Shown: one piece after another, positions 35,225 through 42,941 of the stretch
Layout of the letters: the number at the start of each line of letters is the position of its first letter
How positions within the stretch are numbered: position 1 is the stretch's first letter
DNA from: Granulibacter bethesdensis CGDNIH1
Lineage (GTDB): Bacteria > Pseudomonadota > Alphaproteobacteria > Acetobacterales > Acetobacteraceae
Reading direction: 5' to 3'
NCBI RefSeq assembly: GCF_000014285.2
Contig: NC_008343.2
Location: forward strand, 62,001-126,000
DNA length: 64,000 bases
The notes under the pieces: generated by a model
The model's input: only the letters and a program-made list of their open reading frames with translations
Database searches by the model: none
What the model was told of the DNA's origin: nothing
Position numbers and translations under genes: made by a program

Positions 35225-35635
35225 TCAATGCAGCTTTGTGTTCTGATGGGGGCTGTCGAGGCTGAAGGCCGGAATGGTGATGTCGAAGGCCTCACCGGAG
35301 GACGTTTCGATCATATGATATGTTCCGTGCATAAAGCCGGAGGGCGTATCGAGCGGCGTGCCGGACGTGTAGTTGAATTCTTCACCGGGTTCCAGCACAG
35401 GCTGCTCCCCTACCACGCCGTCACCGTGAATATGCTGGGTATGGCCCAGCGCATTGGTGATATGCCAGGTACGTTGAAGCAGCTGAACCGTGGAAGAACC
35501 TTCATTGGCGATACAGACCCGATAGGCCCATACGAAATGGTGACCATCGGGGCGGGACTGATCGGCCAGATAGATTGGCTGGACGGTCACCCGGATGTGC
35601 CGGGTCACGCAGACATACGTGTTATCATCGCTCAT
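35225..35635 (-). CDS. apaG: ApaG protein
   Basis: 136-residue single-domain ApaG (DUF525) with a fibronectin-like fold: VTRHIRVTVQPIYLADQS, HFVWAYRVCIANEG, VVGEQPVLEPGEEFNYTSG and TPSGFMHGTYHMI are the conserved blocks. Biochemical role not settled (linked to Co2+ resistance and Mg2+ efflux in enterobacteria). ATG 35635 gives the standard N-terminus MSDDNTYV; the open frame continues upstream without homology. Confidence 0.93.
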   Translation of the reverse strand: MSDDNTYVCVTRHIRVTVQPIYLADQSRPDGHHFVWAYRVCIANEGSSTVQLLQRTWHITNALGHTQHIHGDGVVGEQPVLEPGEEFNYTSGTPLDTPSGFMHGTYHMIETSSGEAFDITIPAFSLDSPHQNTKLH

Positions 35636-35764
35636 GAGAGGATCATCAATCGTGTGGTGCTGACAGACATGTCTATAGAATGAGGGGCCTCGCCCCTGAT
35701 CGCAATGGCGCCAGGCCGGATTGGGGTCGCACAATCCGGCCTCTTTCTCAGGCGTGGCGGGTTT

Positions 35765-36970
35765 TCACGCCGCTCCGTTCAAGGCTTGTGCCAGATCGGC
35801 GCACAGATCCTCTGCATCCTCCAGTCCGACAGAAAGACGGATGACGCCATCCCCGATTCCCAGCCTGGCCCGTTCCGCCTCCCCGATCCGCATATGGGTT
35901 GTGGTGGCCGGATGGGTCACGAGGGATTTGCTGTCGCCCAGATTGTTGGAGATCGCAATCAGTTGCAGCCGGTTCAGCACCCGGAAGGCGGTTTCCTTAT
36001 CTCCCAGATCGGCGGTGACCAGCGTGCCGCCTGCGCTCATTTGCTGCCGGGCCAATGTGCTGTGCGGGTGATCCTCGCGGAACGGATAGAGCACCCGTGC
36101 CACCTCCCGGCGGGTGGCCAGAAAATCCGCCACGCGGGCGGCGGAGGCGGAGGCTGCATGGACACGCAGCGACAGCGTTTCCAGCCCCTTGGTGATCACC
36201 CATGCATTGAAAGCGGACAGGGTAGGGCCGGTATTGCGGGTGAATGGCTGCAACACGTTCTCCACCCAGTCATTGCTGCCGAGCACAGCCCCCCCCAGCA
36301 CGCGCCCCTGTCCGTCCGCGTGCTTGGTCAGGGAATAGACGACGACATCCGCCCCTAGCTCCAGCGGCTTTTGCAGCAAGGGCGTGGCGAAGACGTTATC
36401 CACCACAACGATGGCGCCCGATGCATGGGCCAGATCGGCAATGGCCCGCAGGTCAAGCACATCCAGCATGGGATTGGAGGGGGTCTCCAGCAGAACCAGC
36501 TGTGTTGGTGTGGCCAGCGCATCGCGCCATTGATCGAGGTCTCCGCCATCGACGAAAACGGCCTCAATCCCGAAACGTGGCAGCAGGTTGGCGACAATCC
36601 AGTAGCAGGAGCCGAACAGGGCACGGCTGGCGACAACCCTGTCACCGGCTTTCAGATGGCTCAGCAGGGCTGCATTCACCGCGGCCATGCCGCTGGCTGT
36701 GACCCGGCAGGCCTCAGCGCCTTCCAGCAGGGTCAGACGTTTTTCCAGCACCGAAATGGTCGGGTTGCCGAAGCGGGAGTACTGATAATGCTGCTCGGTG
36801 CCCAGAAAGGTGTTTTCGGCCTGCTCCGCGCTGTCATAGACAAACCCGGAGCTGAGGAAAGGAACCTCTGCCGTTTCCCCGAAATGGCTTCGCTCGGTGC
36901 CGCCATGCACAAGGGTGGTGGCGGGACGCCAGGCGGAATGAGATGCAGAGTGGTTTTTAAACTGTGTCAT
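35765..36970 (-). CDS. metZ: O-succinylhomoserine sulfhydrylase
   Basis: 401-residue Cys/Met-metabolism PLP enzyme that makes homocysteine directly from O-succinylhomoserine and sulfide. PLP lysine in VYSLTKHADGQGRVLGGAV, YSRFGNPT near residue 65, and the substrate part LETPSNPMLDV are visible. ATG 36970 has AAGG just upstream; the next ATG is 42 bp earlier. Preceded by a SAM-II riboswitch, which should shut off expression when SAM is plentiful. Confidence 0.94.
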   Translation of the reverse strand: MTQFKNHSASHSAWRPATTLVHGGTERSHFGETAEVPFLSSGFVYDSAEQAENTFLGTEQHYQYSRFGNPTISVLEKRLTLLEGAEACRVTASGMAAVNAALLSHLKAGDRVVASRALFGSCYWIVANLLPRFGIEAVFVDGGDLDQWRDALATPTQLVLLETPSNPMLDVLDLRAIADLAHASGAIVVVDNVFATPLLQKPLELGADVVVYSLTKHADGQGRVLGGAVLGSNDWVENVLQPFTRNTGPTLSAFNAWVITKGLETLSLRVHAASASAARVADFLATRREVARVLYPFREDHPHSTLARQQMSAGGTLVTADLGDKETAFRVLNRLQLIAISNNLGDSKSLVTHPATTTHMRIGEAERARLGIGDGVIRLSVGLEDAEDLCADLAQALNGAA

Positions 36971-37033
36971 GACCTTGCGGGCCTCCTTCACTGGCCCGGC
37001 CTCGACAGCCATAGGGGTGCGAACAACGCTCCC

Positions 37034-37093
37034 CAGGCCTCTTTAGCGCGATTATTTAACCTCGCCGCAAGCTGGCCGGACAAATCGCGAGGG
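37034..37093 (-). promoter_or_regulatory. SAM-II riboswitch upstream of metZ
   Basis: Read on the minus strand: P1 CCTCGC (37092-37087) pairs with GCGAGG (37065-37060); the loop has GATTTG, CCGGCC and the CTTGC block, followed by TTAAATAAT and the 3' hallmark GCTAAAGAGG whose purines close the pseudoknot. All conserved SAM-II elements appear in the expected order. It ends about 65 nt before the metZ start. SAM-II elements control met genes in alphaproteobacteria, so the target fits. Confidence 0.88.
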
Positions 37094-37157
37094 AGAGGAC
37101 TTCTTAATGCCCACCGGATTGCGTCGTCAACGTCTCCGCCGTATAGGAAAGACACAG

Positions 37158-37231
37158 GCGGGTGTAGTTCAATGGTAGAACGGCAGCTTCCCAAGCTGCA
37201 TACGAGGGTTCGATTCCCTTCACCCGCTCCA
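37158..37231 (+). tRNA. tRNA-Gly(CCC)
   Basis: 74-nt cloverleaf: acceptor GCGGGTG/CACCCGC, D arm GTTC...GAAC, anticodon loop TTCCCAA on stem GCAGC/GCTGC (anticodon CCC), T arm AGGG-TTCGATT-CCCT, and encoded CCA after the T discriminator. It forms the boundary between metZ and the AT-richer stress block. Confidence 0.97.
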
Positions 37232-37476
37232 TAATTTCCCTGATCAATCAATAGCTTGTGTGCGCTGGCGCGGCCTTCGCTGCCACGATTTGTTCCGCTG
37301 TGCCAAATCCGTGCCAAAACTGTTTCAGGGACTTGGCACGTGTTTTCCCCATGGAGCATCTCGCTTAAGAGAGGTTCTGCAGGAAAAGAAGGCGATGATT
37401 GCCGAGTCTGCAAAGGCACCTTCACCGGTAACAGTCCTGCTATGCGCCCCTGCTTTTCATCAGAGGCGCTGCAATT

Positions 37477-38166
37477 TTATGAAAGCAGGCCCGAAACCCT
37501 CTCAGCAGTTGCTCTGGCAGAAAATGGGTTCTGACCAGTGATCAGTTGACCGTCCGCTACGACATGGGAAAGAAATGGCAATACTGCCTTTTCGTAACGC
37601 GCTCCCCGCGCCTTCATTTCAGCTTCCGCGCTATAGGGAAGCTTCTTGACAAGCCCGCTGATTATCTCTTCGGTCCAGGAAAAGCCCGTTATTTTCTTTC
37701 CGGCAACGAGAAGCTTGCCGTCTGTCAGCCGAGTATTCAGCAGACCACAATAGCCATGGCAGACAGCAGATACGAGACCACCGTTTTCCCAGATTGCGCG
37801 CGTGATGGCCTGAATTCCTTCGTTCTCGGGAATATCCCACATTACGCCATGGCCCCCCGTGAAATAGATCGCTGCAAAATCCTGCGGATCGATTTGCTCT
37901 GGCCGTGCAGTTGTTGACAGGAGCGACTTATGTCCCGGGTCGGCCAGCCACGCTTTTGCGGAGGCGCCGAGCAGAGGCCATCTCAGGGAACGCGGGTCCA
38001 GCGGTACCGGGCTACTTTTGGGACTGACGAGTTGCTGTTGAAGGCCTTTGGCGCCGAATACATGCCAAGCGTCTGTCAATTCCGACAACCACAATCCAGT
38101 CGGATCATGACCCGTATTATTGAAATGCCCAACATTGGTAACGACGTGCAGGACACACTTTTGCAT
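37477..38166 (-). CDS. DJ-1/PfpI family protein (Hsp31-like)
   Basis: 229 residues of the class I amidotransferase-like/DJ-1 superfamily. The nucleophile elbow is VSAVCHGYCGLL (Cys followed by His), with an upstream Glu in the FTGGHGVMWDIPENEG region and the early TGLWLSELTDAWHVF segment that carries the second catalytic acid. This matches the Hsp31/YajL-type glyoxalase-chaperones that handle methylglyoxal or damaged proteins. ATG 38166 has GGAGG 8 nt upstream. First gene after tRNA-Gly, oriented toward it. Confidence 0.87.
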   Translation of the reverse strand: MQKCVLHVVTNVGHFNNTGHDPTGLWLSELTDAWHVFGAKGLQQQLVSPKSSPVPLDPRSLRWPLLGASAKAWLADPGHKSLLSTTARPEQIDPQDFAAIYFTGGHGVMWDIPENEGIQAITRAIWENGGLVSAVCHGYCGLLNTRLTDGKLLVAGKKITGFSWTEEIISGLVKKLPYSAEAEMKARGARYEKAVLPFLSHVVADGQLITGQNPFSARATAERVSGLLS

Positions 38167-38364
38167 GACGGAGCCTCCAGTCTGCCGGTGCAGCCTAAGG
38201 CCCCCACGAGATACCCTGACTGTTTTCACGAATGCAGTGATAGAAGTCGTCAGGACGATGGCCGCTTCACTATGTCGTGGCGACGGCTCAGTCGACCTCT
38301 GCAACCTACCAATCGGCGGGGCCTCTTTATACTGCTGCCTTTCTAGTGATCGGCGGTAACTGTT

Positions 38365-38880
38365 TTATCGACCCGCTGTCTGGTCCTGTTCGAGGCGAGC
38401 GATATACAGACGGGTTGTTGGGTCAATATGACGCTCGATGAAGAGCGCCATAGACTGTTCTTCTTCAAGTGACTGGTTAAGAGAAGACGTCGCCTGCGGA
38501 TCTTCGCAAAGTTCTGACAATGTGATCAATGCATGGTAAGATGCAATTTCGTAATTTTCAAAGGCAAGGTTGGCGAACGAATTTTTCAGGATTTCGTCTC
38601 CGGCAAAGGCATGTCCCAGTGCAGCCATATTGGCCATTAATGACATGGCAGCATCCTTAATCATTGAATAGGTGCTATCATACCGAATAAGAAGCTGTTC
38701 AATGCGCTCAGCCTGACGTTGGGATTCATTGACATGTTCGACCATACGCTGTGACAACTCTGGATAGTTCTCCAAGCGGCCAATTTGCCTTTGTAAAAGT
38801 TCTACAGCTTGGTTTTCGACCGCATGTTGATTACGCAAACCTAAAATGAAAACGTCTCTGGCTTTTTCTGATGTGGGCAT
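38365..38880 (-). CDS. DUF892/YciF-type ferritin-like protein
   Basis: 171 residues, nearly all helical, with the ferritin-like four-helix pattern: Glu in HAVENQAVELLQRQ, ESQRQAERIEQLL, NYEIASYHALITLSEL and LEEEQSMALFIERH. YciE/YciF relatives are induced by osmotic and envelope stress; biochemical role unknown. A GGAGG-like site (rc of CCTCC at 38886) precedes ATG 38880. Divergent from the DUF6496 gene. Confidence 0.82.
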   Translation of the reverse strand: MPTSEKARDVFILGLRNQHAVENQAVELLQRQIGRLENYPELSQRMVEHVNESQRQAERIEQLLIRYDSTYSMIKDAAMSLMANMAALGHAFAGDEILKNSFANLAFENYEIASYHALITLSELCEDPQATSSLNQSLEEEQSMALFIERHIDPTTRLYIARLEQDQTAGR

Positions 38881-39278
38881 AAGATGCCTCCTTTCTTGAA
38901 GATCATGTAGGTGTATTTGTAAGGGGAACGTTCTCGCTCAACACGATTATGGCATTGATCAGAATAGATGTTTCGTGCTGCCTGAAATGCCGTTCCAATC
39001 ACGGGTTTATTGGTAGCTTCGACACCAATACGCTACTTTCTAGTCTGTATCATAGGAATTGCCACATATTTTGCAGCTTTTACCTAACAAACAAAAAATA
39101 AATAGCATGAGCCATTTTAATAAACGATTTCCAAGATCGGTAAGTTTCATCTAAGAATAATGATATTTCGGTTTGGTAGAATCTTACAAAGGAGGATAAT
39201 TATTTTAATTCTAAAAAATGTTGCTAAATTAAGGGAATTATTAATTTTTCCTGATATGGGCTAGAAAAGAGTATCATC
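38881..39278. other. AT-rich divergent intergenic region
   Basis: 398 bp, clearly AT-rich from 39050 on, between the divergent DUF892 and DUF6496 genes; no coding frame or RNA motif seen. On the minus strand GGAAC (38996-38992) is followed 16 nt later by CGAAAC, a partial match to the GGAAC-N16-CGTT promoter of the alphaproteobacterial general stress sigma factor EcfG. Confidence 0.5.
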
Positions 39279-39581
39279 ATGGCAAAGCAATCGAAAGAAC
39301 AGCAGGCTACGATCAGGCGCGTAATGCATGAGTTCAAGCATGGTGAACTCAAGACGCGGGCACAGGGTGGGAAGAATGTTCAGACCCACCAGCAAGCGAT
39401 CGCAATTGCATTGCATGAAGCCGGCGAAACGAACCAGGAGTCAGACCAAAAAAACAAGCAAAACCTGAAGAGAACAAAGGAAAAAGAAAGAAAGGGGCAG
39501 ACGGCTCAGGCTAAAAAAGAGGGCAAAGCATCACAGGACCGAATATTGAAGCGCGACCATGCGCGTGATAAACGGGGATAG
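39279..39581 (+). CDS. DUF6496-type small basic protein
   Basis: 100 residues. The first 50 (QQATIRRVMHEFKHGEL, then QTHQQAIAIALHEAG) resemble the DUF6496 domain found in small stress-island proteins; the rest is a Lys/Gln/Glu-rich, low-complexity tail (KNKQNLKRTKEKERKGQT) that could bind nucleic acid. No signal or membrane segment. Function unknown. Confidence 0.7.
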   Translation: MAKQSKEQQATIRRVMHEFKHGELKTRAQGGKNVQTHQQAIAIALHEAGETNQESDQKNKQNLKRTKEKERKGQTAQAKKEGKASQDRILKRDHARDKRG

Positions 39582-40038
39582 GATTGTCCTGCACATTATC
39601 ATGGTTTTTTCCCTGCCAGTATTTGTGTGCGGGGTTCATGCGTCTGAATGTAGCATCTTGCTTATTGTCCAGATTCATTTGCAGTGGTTTTGCTGCAATT
39701 GACCTGGAAATGAAAGAAAACAGTCGATTCACATCCTATCCGGATAGAAGACGTGCGCGATATAAAAATATTCCAGAAATTAAGATTATTTTTATAAAAT
39801 AATGCAAGATCTATAAAGGAAATGATCTCTAAAACAAGTAGAATATTTACACAGACAATATTTTTTTCCGTTCCTGTTTCATAGAGCGGAAACTAAAGGG
39901 TTGCCGGCACGCAACTTCGCTTGGACGGTGTTGTTAGAAGTGGCGGGCCCTGTATCGATCGGATGGGAAAACAGCGGCGATACGGGCAGAATTGGGCCCT
40001 GTAACGATTTAAATCGAAAAAGCGAAATGGAGAAAATC
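39582..40038 (+). other. AT-rich intergenic region
   Basis: 457 bp with no supported gene. A 72-codon frame from 39584 lacks a ribosome-binding site and has a random-looking product. The last 140 bp are the likely promoter region of the DUF892 gene; no clear -35/-10 pair was identified. Confidence 0.5.
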
Positions 40039-40548
40039 ATGCCGACAAAGGAAAAGACTTTGTCTGACGCGTTTTATGAAACGCTGAAAGATATCTATTT
40101 TGCTGAAAAGCAAATTGTAAAGGCGCTGAAAAAATCTGAGCAAGTAGCGCAGGAACCAGAGTTGCGGAATGCCTTTGAGACGCATCGAAGTGAGTCGATG
40201 CAGCAAATAGAGCGTCTCAACCAGATCTTCGAGCTGATAGGTAAGTCCCCACGTGCGAAAACTTGTGAAGCTATGCAAGGAATTCTTGCCGAGATGGAGG
40301 AGGATTTGGAAGAATTCGGTGGATCAAATTCGTCTGATGCAGTGTTGATTGGCACTGCTCAGGCGATTGAGCATTATGAAATTACCCGGTATGGCACGCT
40401 AAAAACATGGGCAGCTAATCTTGGTCTTTCTGAAGCAGAAGAATTGTTGGATGAAACTCTGCAAGAAGAAAAGAGAACTGATGCCCTGCTAACCGAAATT
40501 GCCAATAAGCTTAGCAATCAACGGGCCAATTCCCAGACAACGAAATAA
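40039..40548 (+). CDS. DUF892/YciF-type ferritin-like protein
   Basis: 169 residues: TLSDAFYETLKDIYFAEKQI, EQVAQEPELRNAFETHR, IGTAQAIEHYEITRYGTLKT and LLDETLQEEKRTDALL mark the four helices and the candidate di-metal carboxylates and His. Longer and better conserved than the DUF892 protein at 38365. ATG 40039 with GGAG six bases upstream; ATG 40027 would add four residues. Likely osmotic or oxidative stress role by family and by neighbours. Confidence 0.85.
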   Translation: MPTKEKTLSDAFYETLKDIYFAEKQIVKALKKSEQVAQEPELRNAFETHRSESMQQIERLNQIFELIGKSPRAKTCEAMQGILAEMEEDLEEFGGSNSSDAVLIGTAQAIEHYEITRYGTLKTWAANLGLSEAEELLDETLQEEKRTDALLTEIANKLSNQRANSQTTK

Positions 40549-40566
40549 CATATGAAGAAGGAAAAC

Positions 40567-40616
40567 AACTGGCGCTGCAAAAAAAATTTCCAATAGTCAG
40601 TTTGACAGCGCCAGTT
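40567..40616. repeat. 11-bp inverted repeat after the DUF892 gene
   Basis: AACTGGCGCTG (40567-40577) and CAGCGCCAGTT (40606-40616), perfect, with a 28-bp AT-rich spacer. It begins 18 bp after the stop codon; there is no T-run beyond it, so if it ends transcription it is not a classical terminator. Confidence 0.6.
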
Positions 40617-41084
40617 TGATGGAAAAATCCAACGACCGAGTAAGAGAACAAAGAGGAAATCAAATTGCCATCATAAAAAATATGATTTTGGCATGTCACT
40701 TACGGGATGATATTTTCGTCGACTCCGTATGCCTAAGAATTTCTATAATGTATTGGATATGGGAAATCTAAAATTCAGATCCAATAAATTTCATTACGTC
40801 GTCATAAAGCCTTCCTACGAGGTCTGAAACAAACCATAAGGCAAATACTGGCTTGTATTCTGCCCTCCATCACGGAAATCAGGGGGCTGGTAAATGGCCC
40901 CCATCCGGTCTTACCCAACATAAAAATTGGTTTGATAGGGGAAGCATTGCACATACGATGATGATACGATCGTACACTTTCAGAGCTATGACATTTTAGG
41001 CCTGTCTTTGCATGCCCGGGTTGATAACGCTTTCACAGCGCATGTTCTTTTTGCCCTGCTATAAAATGCTTCCGTGATTTATTT

Positions 41085-41111
41085 GTCTGCCACAGGAAGC
41101 ATGTGGCAGAC
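41085..41111 (-). terminator. Hairpin after the SDR gene
   Basis: GTCTGCCACA (41085-41094) pairs perfectly with TGTGGCAGAC (41102-41111) around a 7-nt loop, 17 bp past the SDR stop codon. On the minus strand it is followed by AAATAAAT rather than a U-run, so it is a weak or Rho-assisted terminator at best. Confidence 0.5.
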
Positions 41112-41128
41112 GGAGCATGTGTGCTGAT

Positions 41129-41986
41129 TTACAGCATGGGTCTACCTCCAGTGACGGGAATAATGGCAGCGGTAATGTAACTCGCTTCATCAGATGCCAA
41201 CAGAACATAAGGAGGAGCGACTTCCGCCGGCTGTCCGGCTCGACCCATCGGTGTGTTCTGGCCGAATGTTCGCACGGCTTCGGGCGGCATTGTCGAGGGG
41301 ATCAGCGGTGTCCAGATGGGCCCTGGGGCTACGGCATTTACACGGATACCCTGTGGTGCAAGAAGTTCTCCAAGTCCAGCTGTGAAATTTGCGATAGCAC
41401 CCTTTGTCGTCGCATATGCCAGTAAATGAGCTGATGGGGAATCCGCATTGATCGAAGTGGTGTTGATGATGGAAGCGCCCTGTTTCATATGCGGTACAGC
41501 GGCCTGCGAGAGGAAGAACATGCTGTAAATATTAGTGCGGAACGTGGTGTCCCACTCAGCCTCGTCAATATCATCGAGTTTTTCGATGCTTTTCTGATGG
41601 GCAGCGTTGTTGACGAGAATATCAATACCGCCAAACTCATCCACTGTCCGCTGAATCAGCATAAGACAATGCTGTCTGTCCGCTACGTCGCCTGACAGCA
41701 GAATGGCCTTGCGCCCGGCCTGTTCCACCCATGATGCTGTCTCTTGCGCATCATCATGTTCGTTATAGTAGGCAATAGCGACGTCAGCCCCTTCGCGTGC
41801 GAAGGCGATTGCGACCGCTCGACCAATTCCGGAATCACCTCCAGTAATCAAGGCTTTTTTTCCGTTCAGCCGCCCCGAGCCCTTATAGGTGGTTTCACCG
41901 TGGTCGGGCTTTGGTCGCATGGCATCAGTCCGGCCAGGCGGTTCTTGTGTCTGTACAGAAAAGGTTTCTGCGGTGTTTCCGGTCAT
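41129..41986 (-). CDS. Stress-type SDR oxidoreductase
   Basis: 285 residues of the general-stress-protein-39/YhdF-like SDR subgroup. N-terminal tail with PPGRTDAMRPKPDHGETTY typical of that group, cofactor motif ITGGDSGIGRAVAIAFAREGAD is at about 55-75, NNAAHQ, catalytic Ser and Y-x3-K in LLAYATTKGAIANF, and C-terminal VTGGRPML. ATG 41986 follows GGAGAG by 6 nt; ATG 41998 is the other option. Substrate unknown; stress association comes from the subgroup and the flanking DUF892 and DJ-1 genes. Confidence 0.88.
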   Translation of the reverse strand: MTGNTAETFSVQTQEPPGRTDAMRPKPDHGETTYKGSGRLNGKKALITGGDSGIGRAVAIAFAREGADVAIAYYNEHDDAQETASWVEQAGRKAILLSGDVADRQHCLMLIQRTVDEFGGIDILVNNAAHQKSIEKLDDIDEAEWDTTFRTNIYSMFFLSQAAVPHMKQGASIINTTSINADSPSAHLLAYATTKGAIANFTAGLGELLAPQGIRVNAVAPGPIWTPLIPSTMPPEAVRTFGQNTPMGRAGQPAEVAPPYVLLASDEASYITAAIIPVTGGRPML

Positions 41987-42340
41987 CGATCTCTCCATGC
42001 TGGTGAGAATGCGTCCGGCCGTACAATTGCGTATCAATGGGCCGGTAATGCGTTGCCGTGAGACATCCGTGATGGATGGAATGCGGCAGGCCAGTACCTT
42101 CTACGCGGCAAGGTCAGGATAGTTTCGGTGAATAAAGCCTTTTCTGCTAGCTTGTTTAGATAATTGCTTATTCAAAACAAATCTTCCGGATCATCAACGG
42201 ATACAACGCTGATTTCGATATGGGTATTGATTGGTGCAACCATCAATACTGCGGGGTTATTCAACTCGCTGACTTGAAGGCGATGACCAGAACCATAAGA
42301 TCGGCTCTGCTGATCTTTCCAAAAAAGGCTGATTGTCTGG
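41987..42340 (-). other. SDR promoter region
   Basis: 354 bp upstream of the SDR gene. The part nearest 42321 is the terminator of the cobalamin adenosyltransferase gene; the rest (42100-42200 AT-rich) is the likely promoter. No gene or regulatory motif recognised. Confidence 0.5.
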
Positions 42341-42347
42341 TCAGCCT
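42321..42347 (-). terminator. Terminator of the CDF-tonB-PduO operon
   Basis: Minus strand: AGGCTGA, 8-nt loop, TCAGCCT and then six T residues (42326-42321). The stop codon of the adenosyltransferase gene lies inside the left arm. Confidence 0.88.
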
Positions 42348-42913
42348 GTTTTCTGTGATTGGCCGCCGGGCTGCCACAGGATATCAGCGCCTGCGTTCAG
42401 GCGACGCGCCAAAATAAAAAGAAGATCGGACAGACGGTTGAGATAACGGATGATTTCTCCATCCACCGCCTCGGTTCTGGTGAGGCTCATGACCCGCCGC
42501 TCAGCCCGTCTGGCGACTGTGCGGGCGAGATGAGCATGAGCCGCCCCTTCGGTGCCGCCCGGCAGGATAAAACTGCGAAGAGGAGGCAGGCTCCGGTTCC
42601 AGTCCGTGGACCATGTGTCCAGCCTGGCGACTGCGTCTTCCCCTATGCCTCGGGCGGGGGATGCATTGTTCTCGGGGGACGGAAAACAGAGCACGGCACC
42701 AAGGTCGAACAGATCGTTCTGAATAGCGTGCAGAATGATGCGCTCTGCCTCCGGCACATGCAGCGTCAGCACGCCCAGCACGGCGTTGAGTTCATCAACC
42801 GCGCCAAGAGCCTCGATTCTGGCTGCATCTTTAGGCAGGCGGCTGCCATCGGCGAGGGAGGTCATGCCGCCATCACCGCCGCGTGTCGTGACCCGGTCTA
42901 TTCTGATGCTCAT
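42341..42913 (-). CDS. PduO-type cob(I)alamin adenosyltransferase
   Basis: 190 residues. Transfers the adenosyl group of ATP to cob(I)alamin to give coenzyme B12. ATP-binding N-terminus TRGGDGGMTSLADGSRLPKD (T-x-x-G-D-x-G-x-T), FILPGGTEGAAHAHLARTVARRAER (split) and LNRLSDLLFILARRLN, with the Arg/Asp pairs that hold ATP. Lies 28 bp after tonB, consistent with cobalamin being a TonB-dependent nutrient, and ends in a terminator. Confidence 0.93.
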   Translation of the reverse strand: MSIRIDRVTTRGGDGGMTSLADGSRLPKDAARIEALGAVDELNAVLGVLTLHVPEAERIILHAIQNDLFDLGAVLCFPSPENNASPARGIGEDAVARLDTWSTDWNRSLPPLRSFILPGGTEGAAHAHLARTVARRAERRVMSLTRTEAVDGEIIRYLNRLSDLLFILARRLNAGADILWQPGGQSQKTG

Positions 42914-42941
42914 GGTTGTTCTCTCCCTGTGCAGACAGGTT

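Larger units (their letters stand above)
40549..41128. other. Intergenic region with two inverted repeats
   Basis: 580 bp between the converging DUF892 and SDR genes. It contains the 11-bp inverted repeat at 40567-40616 and the hairpin at 41085-41111; in the roughly 470 bp between them I see no gene, RNA or repeat. Confidence 0.6.

Noticed and set aside
39584-39802. Plus-strand frame of 72 codons after the DUF6496 gene
   Set aside because: No ribosome-binding site and a product with no plausible fold, in AT-rich spacer.
37232-42340. EcfG-type stress promoters (GGAAC-N16/17-CGTT) in front of the stress genes
   Set aside because: Only one imperfect candidate (GGAAC-N16-CGAAAC before the DUF892 gene at 38880) was found; the others show no match, so no promoter is claimed.
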